From CAVTWH01 sp963794685 (GTDB lineage: Bacteria > Actinomycetota > Actinomycetes > Mycobacteriales > Micromonosporaceae), in contig CAWCFK010000009.1 in assembly GCA_963794685.1 (NCBI GenBank), positions 161,292 to 225,291 of the forward strand: a stretch of DNA of 64,000 nucleotides, in the 5' to 3' direction. Below, one piece after another: positions 7,764-16,103 of the stretch. Position numbers and translations under genes: made by a program. The notes beneath the pieces are model-generated. The model saw nothing but the letters and a program-made list of their open reading frames with translations, did no database searches and was not told where the DNA came from. Position 1 is the first letter of the stretch. Each line of letters opens with the position of its first letter.

Positions 7764-9257
7764 CTACTGCAGGGTAGGGCCGAGAGCGCTCTCAGCAGAA
7801 GGCCTCGCCGGCCGGGCGTCGGCTGCTGCCCGGTGGCGGTGGAGCACCAGCAACGCCAGCGCCGCGCCGACCAGTTCCGCGGCCGGGAAGCTGGCCCAGA
7901 CGCCGACGGCGCCGAGCTGGCCGAGACCGATCAGCAGCGGCACCTTCACGGCGAGCACCGAGCCGATCGAGATGAGGTACGACGGACCGGGGCGCCCGAG
8001 TGCCTGGAACCGGGCCGACAGCAGTGGCACGATGCCGGCCAGCGGATAGCTCAGCGCCAGGATCCGCAGGGCGTGCACCGCCTCGGCGCGCACATCCCAG
8101 TCGTCGGTGAACAGCCCCACGAGCGGTCCGGCGGTGGCCGCCAGCAGGAGCGCGGCCAGCATGCCGTAGCCAACGGTCGCCCGCAGCGCCAGCGTGGTGG
8201 CCCGGGCCACCCGGTCGTACGCGCCGCGACCGGCGTTGAAGCCGACCACCGGTGGCAGACCCTGCGCAATGCCGAGCTGCGGCATGGTCACGAAGGTGCC
8301 GATCCGGACACACAGCGCCCAGGCGCTCAGCGCGACCGTGCTACCGCCGCCGGCCAACAGGTTGTTGGCCAGCGCGGCGAGCAGTGTGGCGCCGAGTCCG
8401 GCCAGCAGCGACGGCGAGCCGACCGCCACCAACCGGCGCAGCGTCGGGCCGTGCGGCCGCAGATCGGCACCCCGGATCCGGTACGGGCGGTGCCGCTGGC
8501 CGAAGAAGAACCACACACTCATGCCCGCCGACATCGCCTGCCCACCGATGGTGCCGAAGGCCGCGCCGCGTACCCCCAGCCCGGCCCCGAAGATCAGCAG
8601 CGGATCGAGCACGATCTGCGTGATCACCGGAAGCACCCACAGCATGGTGGCGAACCGCAGCCGCCCCTCCGCGCGGACCAGGCTGGAGAAGCCGGTCCCG
8701 GTGATGGCGCCGGCCAGGATGATCACGCCGTAGGCGCGGGCGTCCACCCGGACGGCTCCGGTCGCGCCGAGCGCCGTCAACAGTGGGTCGATCAGCAACA
8801 CGCCGGCCAGCCCCACCACCAGCGCGGTCGCCCAGAAAACCACAAATGCGTTCCCGGCCGCCCGCGCCGCCCCGGCCCGATCACCGGCACCGAGACTGCG
8901 CGACACCAGCGACGCCCCACCCGCCCCGACCGTCGTCGACACGGCGCCGACCAGGAGCAACACCGGGGCGATCGCGTTGACCGCGGCGACCGCGACCGGG
9001 CCGACACCGCGGGCGACAAACCAGGCATTGGTGAGCGCGTAGATGCCGTACACGCCGACTGCCATGGTCGTCTGCGTGCACGCGTGCCACAGCAGCCGGC
9101 CGACCGGCTCGCTGCCCAGCGCCGCCATGGAATCCCGGCGCTCCGCGGCCGGATCCCGGCTGCCGGCGCGGACGTTCCGGCGGTTTGACGCGGTTTCACC
9201 GGCTCTTGTGCCGATGGCGGGGTCGGCGGGTGCGTCGTCGGGCGGCCGGACCGGCAT
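7764..9257 (-). CDS. MATE-family multidrug/solute exporter
   Basis: The protein has 497 aa and 12 predicted membrane helices in two similar halves, as in MATE transporters. Recognisable features include 'ASLVSRSLGAGDRAGAAR' in the first half and 'GIAQGLPPVVGFNAGRGAYD' in the second half, the equivalent position in DinF-like members. Transport would be Na+ or H+ driven export of an organic cation or other small molecule. The ATG at 9257 overlaps the stop of the upstream phosphotransferase (TGATG), so translation is probably coupled; an internal ATG at 9128 would remove a 43-residue disordered extension. The repressor operator GAGAGCGCTCTC lies inside its last codons. Confidence 0.88.
   Translation of the reverse strand: MPVRPPDDAPADPAIGTRAGETASNRRNVRAGSRDPAAERRDSMAALGSEPVGRLLWHACTQTTMAVGVYGIYALTNAWFVARGVGPVAVAAVNAIAPVLLLVGAVSTTVGAGGASLVSRSLGAGDRAGAARAAGNAFVVFWATALVVGLAGVLLIDPLLTALGATGAVRVDARAYGVIILAGAITGTGFSSLVRAEGRLRFATMLWVLPVITQIVLDPLLIFGAGLGVRGAAFGTIGGQAMSAGMSVWFFFGQRHRPYRIRGADLRPHGPTLRRLVAVGSPSLLAGLGATLLAALANNLLAGGGSTVALSAWALCVRIGTFVTMPQLGIAQGLPPVVGFNAGRGAYDRVARATTLALRATVGYGMLAALLLAATAGPLVGLFTDDWDVRAEAVHALRILALSYPLAGIVPLLSARFQALGRPGPSYLISIGSVLAVKVPLLIGLGQLGAVGVWASFPAAELVGAALALLVLHRHRAAADARPARPSAESALGPTLQ
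7782..7793. promoter_or_regulatory. LacI-type operator GAGAGCGCTCTC (copy 1)
   Basis: This perfect 12-base palindrome lies 55 bases upstream of the LacI-type gene starting at 7727 and inside the 3' end of the MATE gene. An identical copy is at 10262-10273. The placement suggests autoregulation. Confidence 0.6.
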
Positions 9258-10243
9258 CAGCCGCCGACGCCGAGGGCCGCCAGCACGTCGAGGAGTCGGC
9301 CGCGGGCTTCGTCGTACTGGGTCGGCTCGGTGTGCCCGCGGTACACCGTTTCGATCACCATGATCAAGATCAGATGCAGGTTGTACAGCCGACGCCTGGT
9401 GTGCTCCACGTCGGCGGACGGCGACCAGCCGTACCCGCGGGTGAACGCGGACGCATCGCCGAACCCGGGCAGCCCGGTCGCCACGAAACCGGCCTCCATC
9501 AGCCGGTCACCGAAGAATGCCCGCTCGTGATCGATGACCGAGACGATCCGCCCGTCCCGGACCATCACGTTGCTCTCCCACATGTCCCACTCGACCAGCA
9601 CCGGCACGCCCACCTCGTCGAGACTGTCGGCATGCGCCGCGACGGCCGCCCGGACCAGGTCGTAACCGACGCCGAGGTCGACCGCACGACGTTCACCGTC
9701 GCGCAGCACGTCCTCGATCATCCCGACGAACACGGTGCGCCAGGAAGCGTTCGGATCGCCGTGCGCCAGGCTGCCGAAGTGATCGCCGGTGATCGTGTGC
9801 AACTCCCGGTTCAGCGCGCCGAGCGCCGCGCGGTAACCGGCCAACTCGTCGGGCGGCAGCTGATCCATCACGATGCCGAGGTTGTCCGCGTCGACGTGCT
9901 CCATGAAGAAGTACTCCGCGTCGCACAGTTCCCGGCTCTCGTCGTAGCAGTGCACGTCGGGCACCGGCACCGCGGTCCGTTTCCGGATCAGCCGCAGCGC
10001 ACGGACTTCGGTGGCCATCATGTCCCGCTCGTAGGTCATCACCTCGACCCCGGCCGGTGGCGCGATCTTCAGGACAACCAGCTCGCCGTCGCGCAGCCGG
10101 ATCCGGTACGCCACGTTGAACCACCCATGGCCCAGTTCCTGCGCCCAACCGTCGCCGTCAGGAACCCGGGCGGCACCGTACGCTCGCGCGACCATCGCCC
10201 GGAGCACGTCGACCGGCTGCCGATTCTTCGTAATGCTCTCCAC
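9257..10243 (-). CDS. aminoglycoside-phosphotransferase-fold kinase
   Basis: The start is ambiguous among GTG codons at 10261, 10252 and 10243; I use 10243, which gives 328 aa and leaves the operator upstream. N-lobe: 'LGHGWFNVAYRIRLRDGELV' (nucleotide loop) and 'VLKIAP' (the Lys). C-lobe: 'LVEWDMWESNVMV' supplies the catalytic Asp and metal-binding Asn, and 'VIDHERAFFGD' the second metal Asp. This is the APH/choline-kinase fold, which phosphorylates small hydroxyl compounds (an antibiotic, sugar or amino alcohol). The substrate cannot be told from sequence. It is coupled to a MATE exporter, so modification plus efflux of one compound is an attractive inference. Confidence 0.85.
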   Translation of the reverse strand: MESITKNRQPVDVLRAMVARAYGAARVPDGDGWAQELGHGWFNVAYRIRLRDGELVVLKIAPPAGVEVMTYERDMMATEVRALRLIRKRTAVPVPDVHCYDESRELCDAEYFFMEHVDADNLGIVMDQLPPDELAGYRAALGALNRELHTITGDHFGSLAHGDPNASWRTVFVGMIEDVLRDGERRAVDLGVGYDLVRAAVAAHADSLDEVGVPVLVEWDMWESNVMVRDGRIVSVIDHERAFFGDRLMEAGFVATGLPGFGDASAFTRGYGWSPSADVEHTRRRLYNLHLILIMVIETVYRGHTEPTQYDEARGRLLDVLAALGVGG

Positions 10244-10261
10244 GGCCGGCACGGTAACCAC

Positions 10262-10273
10262 GAGAGCGCTCTC
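10262..10273. promoter_or_regulatory. LacI-type operator GAGAGCGCTCTC (copy 2)
   Basis: This perfect 12-base palindrome is identical to the site at 7782-7793. It lies immediately upstream of the phosphotransferase start and about 90 bases from the divergent methyltransferase start. It is the likely control point of the phosphotransferase/MATE operon. Confidence 0.65.
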
Positions 10274-10362
10274 ATCAACAGCGGGCGTTGCCGCCCCGGC
10301 GGCGGGGGTCCGTGGCGGTCGGCCGTGGCGGTCCGACCCGCCGGGGTGGTACAACCAAGGTC

Positions 10363-11187
10363 ATGACCACCGACGAGTGGACCCGGGACGTCGACATCCA
10401 GATACCCAGCCCGGCCAGGATGTACGACTACTGGCTGGGCGGCAGCCACAACTTCGCCGCCGACCGGGCAGCCGCCGAGCAGGTGCTGACCGTGCTGCCC
10501 AACGCCCGGCAGATCGCCGTCGCCAACCGCCGGTTCCTCACCAACGCGGTCCGCCACCTGTCCGACGCGGGAGTACGCCAGTTCCTGGACATCGGCTCGG
10601 GCATCCCCACCGTCGGCAACGTCCACGAGCTGATCCAGGGCACCGACACGCCGTCCCGGGTGGTCTACGTCGACACCGACCCGGTGGCCGTGGCGCACAG
10701 CACCGAACTGCTCCGCGACATCGAGCACGCCACCGCCATCCGCGCCGACCTGCGCGCCCCCGACGCGATCCTGAACCATCGGGCAGTGCGTGACACGCTC
10801 GACTTCACCGAGCCGATCGCCCTGCTGATGGTCTCGATGCTGCACTTCGTACCGGACGAGGACGCCTATCCGGCGGTGGCCCGGCTGCGGGCCGCGGTCG
10901 CGCCGGGCAGCTACCTGGCACTCACCCACGTCGTGCCGAACGCGATGACGGCCGGCAGCCCGACGGCCGTGGTCGAGATCTACCGGCGCAGCACCACCCC
11001 GACCAGCGCGCTGCGTGACCGGGCGGCGATCGAATCCTTCTTCGGCGACTTCCAGCCGATCCCGCCGGGCCTGGTCTGGCTGACCCAGTGGGATCCGCAG
11101 TCGGAGATGATCGAACCCTCCCCCGCCGACCCGGACGGGCTCGCGGTGCTGGCCGGCGTGGCCCGCAAGTCACCTGCCACCGACTGA
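10363..11187 (+). CDS. SAM-dependent methyltransferase of the DUF574/PF04672 type
   Basis: The protein has 274 aa; ATG 10363 has AAGG 3-7 bases upstream. It has the family opening 'PARMYDYWLGGSHNFAADRA', then the SAM-binding glycine motif as 'FLDIGSGIPTVGNVHE' and the acidic ribose-binding end of strand 2 as 'VVYVDTDPVAVAHS'. This family is abundant in actinomycetes (dozens of paralogues per genome). Its methyl acceptors are mostly unknown. It is divergent from the phosphotransferase operon and could share its control region. Confidence 0.92.
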   Translation: MTTDEWTRDVDIQIPSPARMYDYWLGGSHNFAADRAAAEQVLTVLPNARQIAVANRRFLTNAVRHLSDAGVRQFLDIGSGIPTVGNVHELIQGTDTPSRVVYVDTDPVAVAHSTELLRDIEHATAIRADLRAPDAILNHRAVRDTLDFTEPIALLMVSMLHFVPDEDAYPAVARLRAAVAPGSYLALTHVVPNAMTAGSPTAVVEIYRRSTTPTSALRDRAAIESFFGDFQPIPPGLVWLTQWDPQSEMIEPSPADPDGLAVLAGVARKSPATD

Positions 11188-11248
11188 GCTGGCCAGCCGA
11201 CCGAGCTGACAACGGCCCCGCGACGGCGGGACGGTCTGCAAACGCGGG

Positions 11249-11287
11249 CGTCCCGTCGTGACCACCCGAGGGGGCCACGACGGGACG
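11249..11287. terminator. strong bidirectional hairpin
   Basis: CGTCCCGTCGTG (11249-11260) pairs perfectly with CACGACGGGACG (11276-11287) around a 15-base loop. It lies between the convergent methyltransferase and pectate lyase genes and probably ends both transcripts. Confidence 0.75.
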
Positions 11288-11333
11288 GGTCACCGCGATG
11301 TCCACAAGGGACGGTCGGTGCCCGGGGCGGGGG

Positions 11334-12803
11334 CTACAGACCGATCTTGCCGACACCGGCGCTACCGGTGACGATCGACTTGACGTTGCTGGCGGTGTCG
11401 ACGGAGTACGAGTACGGGATGCTCGCCACGCTGCCGCCGGCCGAACCGCTGCCCGAACCGACCAGGTAGTTGTTGCGCGCCACCAGGCTGCCGGCGCTCG
11501 AGTCGCCTTCACCGCGGTGCCACGGGTCCGAGACGTTCTCGAAGTAGTTGCTCTCCACCAGCACCCCGGCGTTCTCCGTGGAGGCCACGCCGTAGCTGCC
11601 GATGTTGTGGTAGTAGTTGTTGTACACGTGCACCGGGTTGCCGAAGCGCACCCGCGGGTGCCGTTGGTTGGTTCCCTCGAACCAGTTGTGATGGTAGGTC
11701 ACCCGCAGGTGGCCGGTGTCCTGGCTCGCGTTGTCGTCGGAGTGGCCCAGCAGCATCGACTTGTCGTGGTCGTGCAGCTTGTTCCAGGACACCGTGACGA
11801 AGTCGCTGCCCCGCTTGATGTCGATCAGGCCGTCGTAGCCGTTGGACAGATCGTTGTGGTCGATCCAGATGTTGGTGGAGCTGCTCTCGACGTTGATCGA
11901 GTCGTCGTCCGCGTTCTTGAAGACCAGGTTGCGGATGATGATGTTCTTGACTCCGCTCATGGTCAGACCACCACCGGAGATGCCGGAGTTGGAGCCGACG
12001 CCGACGACGGTCTTGTTCGAGGCCACCTTGTGCATCCCGGACAGCGAGATCGTCCCGGAGATGCGCACGGTCTGCGAGGTGCTCGACTGCAGCGCCGAGT
12101 CCAGCGCCGACGCCGATGTCACGGTGACCACGGTGCCGCTGGACCCGCCGGTGGTGCCGCCGTTCTGGGTGGCCCAGCCGACCAGGCCGGTGGTGTTGGT
12201 GCCGCCGCCACCGCCGCCGGTGGTCGGCGTGGTGCCGGTGCCGACCTGGACCAGTTGCCACTGCTGGTTGTACCCGTCGAGGTCGGCGTACTGAGACACG
12301 ATGCCGCCGTCCGCCGTCGACCACCCCCACAGGTCCAGCACCTTGTTGGAGTGCCGGCTGAGGAAGCGGACGTAGCCACCGGACGAGTCCTTCAGCGCGA
12401 AGTCCTGCTTGGTGTCCGAGCTCTGCGCGACCTGGGTGACCTGGACGCCGTCGGTGGCGTTGGGGACGGCAACCACCAGGCCGCTGTTGCGGTTCTTCAG
12501 CTTGTAGTAGCCGTTGCCCGCGTCCACGAACTGGAACTGCTGGTTGGTCCCGTCGGTACGGGTGTACTGGCGCAGGTTGCCGCCGACCGCGGTGGACCAC
12601 TCCCAGACGTCCATCGCCTTGCCGCTGTTGCGGTTGACCAGGACGTACCAGGCGCTGGTGTTGACCGTGGCCGCGTTGGCGGTGCTGATGCCGTAGGCGG
12701 CGATGCCGGCCGTCAGGGCCATCACCACGCCGATGATGGCGGTGAGCCGCCAGCGACGTTTTCCGCGGCTGCGACTCGGGGTGGGGGCTGGTGCTTCGTT
12801 CAT
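11334..12803 (-). CDS. secreted pectate lyase (PL1) with ricin-type lectin domain
   Basis: The protein has 489 aa; ATG 12803 has GGGAG about 9 bases upstream. Residues 1-45 are a signal peptide (Arg/Lys-rich start, hydrophobic core, 'ANAAT' cleavage region). Residues about 48-180 are a ricin-B/CBM13 trefoil with repeated 'Q-(Q)-(W/F)' ends ('NQQFQFVDAGNGYYKLKN', 'NQQWQLVQ'). A 'TTGGGGGG' linker follows. Residues about 205-489 are a right-handed beta-helix of pectate lyase family 1: 'NIWIDHNDLS', 'TYHHNWFEGTNQRHPRVRFG' with the catalytic Arg, and 'PVHVYNNYYHNI'. It would cleave polygalacturonate by beta-elimination outside the cell. Upstream direct repeats, including a TGTTAGCG motif shared with the GH43-like gene at 19620, suggest substrate-dependent control. 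Confidence 0.93.
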   Translation of the reverse strand: MNEAPAPTPSRSRGKRRWRLTAIIGVVMALTAGIAAYGISTANAATVNTSAWYVLVNRNSGKAMDVWEWSTAVGGNLRQYTRTDGTNQQFQFVDAGNGYYKLKNRNSGLVVAVPNATDGVQVTQVAQSSDTKQDFALKDSSGGYVRFLSRHSNKVLDLWGWSTADGGIVSQYADLDGYNQQWQLVQVGTGTTPTTGGGGGGTNTTGLVGWATQNGGTTGGSSGTVVTVTSASALDSALQSSTSQTVRISGTISLSGMHKVASNKTVVGVGSNSGISGGGLTMSGVKNIIIRNLVFKNADDDSINVESSSTNIWIDHNDLSNGYDGLIDIKRGSDFVTVSWNKLHDHDKSMLLGHSDDNASQDTGHLRVTYHHNWFEGTNQRHPRVRFGNPVHVYNNYYHNIGSYGVASTENAGVLVESNYFENVSDPWHRGEGDSSAGSLVARNNYLVGSGSGSAGGSVASIPYSYSVDTASNVKSIVTGSAGVGKIGL

Positions 12804-13211
12804 CAGGGCGTCTCCCGGGACTGTTGTGCGCGAATCGGCCGGCCCGGCTGACTCGGCCCGCTCCGGTGGATCCGAAACGCACGATGGATGTGGTCGCCAA
12901 CCTCGCGTGCGTGGTGCGGTCGCGCGGGACGGTTGAGGAAAGCGCCTTCCCCGGAAAGCTAGCGGCGCATTCAATGCATGTCAATCGATGTTAGCGGTCA
13001 CTGAAATTCGACCACCCGAAGTCGGTTGCCCAGGGAAATAAGTTGATTGCTCAGGGCAAATTAGTGGTCACTACCTCCGAGCGCAGATCATGTGATCGTT
13101 AACTACGAAGACACACCAGGGCGGGACGGACCGGCTTCGAACCGAGCCGCCACGCCCCGATGGCTACGTGACGACGACGGCTATGACCAGGGTGCCGGCG
13201 GGCCGGGAAAG
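12804..13211. promoter_or_regulatory. pectate lyase upstream region with repeated motifs
   Basis: This gap is AT-richer at 12960-13110. It holds two near-identical motifs TTAGCGGTCACT (12991-13002) and TTAGTGGTCACT (13061-13072), and between them two copies of TTGC(C/T)CAGGG(C)AAAT (13026-13039 and 13047-13061). The first is part of TGTTAGCGGTCACT, close to the GTTAGCGCTAAC-type palindromes bound by LacI-family regulators in actinobacterial carbohydrate genes. No gene is seen in the gap. Confidence 0.5.
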
Positions 13212-13991
13212 TTACCGGCTGCCGGCCGGCGCACCACAACGGCCGGGGCTCGGCAGCCGACCCGCGAGGAACGCGCCCGGCGGCACGCCCATCATGCTGA
13301 CGAAATCAGCGCTCAGGTGCGCCTGGTCGTAGTAGCCGGCGTCGCGGGCGACCTCGGCCCAGCCCCGCTGACCGGCCACGTCGAGTGCCCGGCGCAGCCG
13401 GTCGATGCGGGCGAAGTGCTTCGGGGAGACGCCGACCTCGGCCTGGAAGAGGTTGCGCAGTTGCCGCTCGCTCACCCCGACCCGGCGGGCCACCACGGTC
13501 AACCTGTCGCCGTCGGCCATCCCCCGGACCGCGCTCACCGTCAGCTCACTGCGGGCCAGCCGCACGGCACCGGGCAACCGGGCGAGCAGCGCCTCAGCCA
13601 GTCCGGCGACGATATCGCCCGGGTCGCCGGCGATCCGGGCGGCGAGTGCCGGAGCGGCAGAGCCCCAGTAGGCGTCGAGCGGGGCGGTGCGGTCGATCAG
13701 ATCGGCGGGTGGCACGTCGAGCAGTGCTGCCGAGCGGCCGGGGCGCAGTCGCAGGCTGATGCACTGCTGGCCGGGGGCGGTGGTGGCGAGGTAGCTGGCC
13801 CGGGTCTGCGGGCCGAGTACCAGCAGTTCGGGCCGGCCGTCGGTGTCGTGCCGGAAGACCAGTCGGGTGGCCGCGTCCGGTACCCGGATGGTGGGCGGGC
13901 CGCCGGCCGGCGCGGTGGACAGCCGGACGTCGTCGACCCACGGGGCCAGTGCGGCCGGCACCCGCAGCCGGCGGTCGGGTTCGACGTCCAC
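13212..13991 (-). CDS. AraC-family transcriptional regulator
   Basis: The protein has 259 aa from GTG 13991, with GTG 14000 as the alternative. The N-terminal 150 residues are a ligand/oligomerisation domain with the 'GRPELLVLGPQTRASYL' and 'CISLRLRPGRSAALL' phrases seen in DUF6597-type AraC proteins. The C-terminal 100 residues carry two helix-turn-helix units: 'LTVVARRVGVSERQLRNLFQ' with 'GVSPKHFARIDRLRRAL', and 'WAEVARDAGYYDQAHLSADF'. It is divergent from the NAD(P)-binding protein at 14089, with starts about 100 bases apart, a classic regulator-target arrangement. Confidence 0.9.
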   Translation of the reverse strand: MDVEPDRRLRVPAALAPWVDDVRLSTAPAGGPPTIRVPDAATRLVFRHDTDGRPELLVLGPQTRASYLATTAPGQQCISLRLRPGRSAALLDVPPADLIDRTAPLDAYWGSAAPALAARIAGDPGDIVAGLAEALLARLPGAVRLARSELTVSAVRGMADGDRLTVVARRVGVSERQLRNLFQAEVGVSPKHFARIDRLRRALDVAGQRGWAEVARDAGYYDQAHLSADFVSMMGVPPGAFLAGRLPSPGRCGAPAGSR

Positions 13992-14088
13992 GCTGCCCAC
14001 CGTAGCCGGGCGCGGCGGGCTGCCGGTTGCCCGTAACCGTGCCGATTCTTCCAAGCCGGCAGCGGCCGGGACCGGCGATCGTCGGAGC

Positions 14089-14937
14089 ATGATTGTTGTC
14101 TTTGGCGCCACCGGCACGGTGGGTAGTGAACTGGTCCGACTCCTGGTGGCGGCCGGCGCGCCGGTCCGGGCGGTGACCCGCGATCCCGGCGGTGCCCGGG
14201 TGCCGGCCGGTGCACAGGTCGCCCGCGCCGACTTCGCCGACGCCGGGTCGCTCACGGCGGCGCTGCACGGCGCGACGGCCGTGTTCCTGCTCGCCCCGCC
14301 CGGGCCGGCCCAGGCGGAGCAGGATCTCGCGATGATCGCCGCGGCACGGGCCGCCGGGGTACGCCGGGCGGTCAAGCTCTCCGCCATCGGTACCGGCCTG
14401 GCCAGCCATCCCCGGCTCGGCGAGTGGCACCTGCCGGGCGAGCAGGCGCTACAGGCCAGCGGGCTGGCCTGGACGATCCTGCGCCCGACCACCTTCGCCA
14501 GCAACATGCTCTACTGGGCCGACGCTATCCGGGCCGGCGAGGGCGTGCCCGACCCGTTCGGCGGCGGCGGGCAGGGCGTGGTGGATCCGGCCGACGTGGC
14601 AGTGGTGGCGGCCCGCGTGCTCACCGCCGACGACCACGACGGGCAGGTCTACACGCTCACCGGGCCGGCGTTGCTGACGCTGGCCGAGCAGGTCGCGATC
14701 ATCGGTGCGGCGGTGGACCGGCCGGCCACGACAGTGCCGGTGTCCACTGCGGACAACCGGGCTCAACTGCTCGCCGCCGGCAGCGATCCGGCCTACGTCG
14801 AAAAGATCATCGAGGGTACCAACTACGTGCGCGACGGGCACAACGCGGTGCTGACCGATGACGTGAAGCGGGTCACCGGGCGACCGCCCGGCACCTTCGC
14901 GGCCTGGGTCGACGCCCACCGCGCCGCCTTCGCCTGA
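14089..14937 (+). CDS. NmrA-like NAD(P)-binding oxidoreductase/sensor
   Basis: The protein has 282 aa; ATG 14089 follows GGAG. The N-terminus is a Rossmann dinucleotide motif, 'IVVFGATGTVGSELVRLLVA', followed by 'VRAVTRDPGG', which usually selects NADP(H). 'LSAIGTGLASHPRLGEWH', 'ILRPTTFASNML' and 'YTLTGPALLTLAEQVAIIG' match atypical SDR proteins of the NmrA/quinone-oxidoreductase-2 type. It lacks the Tyr-x-x-x-Lys active site of classical SDRs. It is probably a quinone or enone reductase or a redox sensor, controlled by the adjacent AraC protein. Confidence 0.87.
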   Translation: MIVVFGATGTVGSELVRLLVAAGAPVRAVTRDPGGARVPAGAQVARADFADAGSLTAALHGATAVFLLAPPGPAQAEQDLAMIAAARAAGVRRAVKLSAIGTGLASHPRLGEWHLPGEQALQASGLAWTILRPTTFASNMLYWADAIRAGEGVPDPFGGGGQGVVDPADVAVVAARVLTADDHDGQVYTLTGPALLTLAEQVAIIGAAVDRPATTVPVSTADNRAQLLAAGSDPAYVEKIIEGTNYVRDGHNAVLTDDVKRVTGRPPGTFAAWVDAHRAAFA

Positions 14938-15089
14938 CCGCGCCGCGCGGCCGGGTCGCCCAGCTGGGCGGCCCGGCCGCGCCGCCCAGCCCCGTCGCCC
15001 GACCGGGCCGTCCGGCCGCGCCGCCCAGCCCCGTCGCGTGACCGTGCTGTCCGGCTGCGCCGCCCGGCCCCGCGCCGGCCGGTCCGCGG

Positions 15090-15918
15090 CTATTCGGGAT
15101 CGGCGCTCGGGTCGGCGGCGCGGCGGTCGATGGCTTCGCGGATGCGGCGCTGGGTGCGCAGGGCCTTCTTGGCGGCGACCTTCACCCAGCCGTCGAAGAC
15201 CGTCGCGCCGGGGTCGGTCAGCAGCCGTTCCAGGGTGGGTACCACGCTCTCGTCGCCGGTGGAGCCGAGCGCGATGGCGGCCCAGTACCGGGTGTCCGGG
15301 TCGGCATCCTCGGCGCGCCGCGATCAGGCGCGGGATCACCTGCGGGGTGAACAGCGCCAGCGAGCTGGCCAGGTAGCCGATCCGGGGGAACGCCCGGTCG
15401 TCGAACGCCGCCCAGAGCGCGGTCAGCGCCGCGTCACCGCCGATCTGGGCCAGCGCTTCGGCGGCGCGTTGACGCAGCCATTCGGCCTCATCGTCGAGCA
15501 GCGCGGCGAGCGCCGGGACGACCTGGTCGTCGCCGAGTTCGCCGAGGCCGATCACCGCCTGTTCGCGGGCCACCCACTCGGGATGGTCGAGCAGCGCCAG
15601 CAGTCCGGGTACGGCCGCGCGGAGGCCGAGTGCCACGCAGCCCATCGCGGCCCAGGCCTGGCAGTCGTAGCGGGTGTCGACGAGCGCGGCAAGCAGTGGA
15701 TCGGTCAGCGACTTGTCGACGAAGACGTCGGCCTGGTTCAGCGCCCGGGAGTAGAGGGTGGGGTGGTAGTCGGGGTAGTCGCGGACGAGGGTACGCAGGG
15801 CGTCCTTCGCGGACTCGTCGCCGTCCTCGCGCGCGCGGTCGAGCAGGAGGTAGAGGCTGTCCTCCCGGTCTTCGATCAGGCCTTGTTGGAGGGCACGCAG
15901 CTCAGTAGCAGAGTTCAC
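15090..15918 (-). pseudogene. HEAT-repeat protein, interrupted by one +1 frameshift
   Basis: From ATG 15918 about 200 codons read as a HEAT-repeat solenoid ('VPGLLALLDHPEWVAREQAV', 'DQVVPALAALLDDEAEWLRQ'). Near 15311-15320 one extra base in a GCGCGCC run breaks the frame. In the corrected frame the protein continues naturally ('ALGSTGDESVVPTLERLL', 'WVKVAAKKALRTQRRIREAI') to a TAG at 15090-15092. The total span is 829 bases, one more than a multiple of three. The intact product would be about 275 aa, a cytoplasmic scaffold of unknown partner. A sequencing insertion is at least as likely as a real mutation. Confidence 0.75.
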
Positions 15919-15975
15919 CGGGCAACCGTAGTCCCGGGGAAGGTCGGCTCGGCCCGCTGCCCCGGGTACCCGGAA

Positions 15976-16053
15976 ATTGTTCTAGTTGGGCTGGCCGACA
16001 ACGTCTACGTCGCCACCAACGGTCGCGGCATCAGCTACGGCGACCTCGACTGA
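15976..16053 (+). pseudogene. C-terminal remnant of a GH74-like xyloglucanase
   Basis: A short in-frame stretch ending at TGA 16051-16053 reads 'LADNVYVATNGRGISYGDLD'. It closely resembles the last beta-strand of GH74/BNR-propeller glycosidases, which end in V-Y-(L/V)-G-T-N-G-R-G-I-x-Y-G-D. No matching upstream propeller exists here, because the preceding DNA encodes the HEAT protein on the other strand. It is therefore best read as a leftover of a deleted secreted glycosidase gene. Chance similarity cannot be excluded for so few residues. Confidence 0.5.
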
Positions 16054-16064
16054 GACGCGCGTGA

Positions 16065-16097
16065 CAATGGGGCCTCGCGTACGCGGGGCTCCCATTG
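16065..16097. terminator. hairpin terminator after response regulator
   Basis: CAATGGG (16065-16071) pairs with CCCATTG (16091-16097). The interior GCC/GGC and CGCG-TA-CGCG can continue the stem. It lies 7 bases beyond the response regulator stop on the minus strand. Confidence 0.6.
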
Positions 16098-16103
16098 CGC
16101 GTT

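Noticed and set aside
9185..10366. Long plus-strand frame opposite the phosphotransferase
   Set aside because: His/Val/Gly-rich shadow translation without domain features; the opposite strand has the kinase active-site motifs.
11298..12851. Long plus-strand frame opposite the pectate lyase
   Set aside because: It is a composition artefact of high-GC coding DNA; the minus strand has clear pectate lyase motifs.
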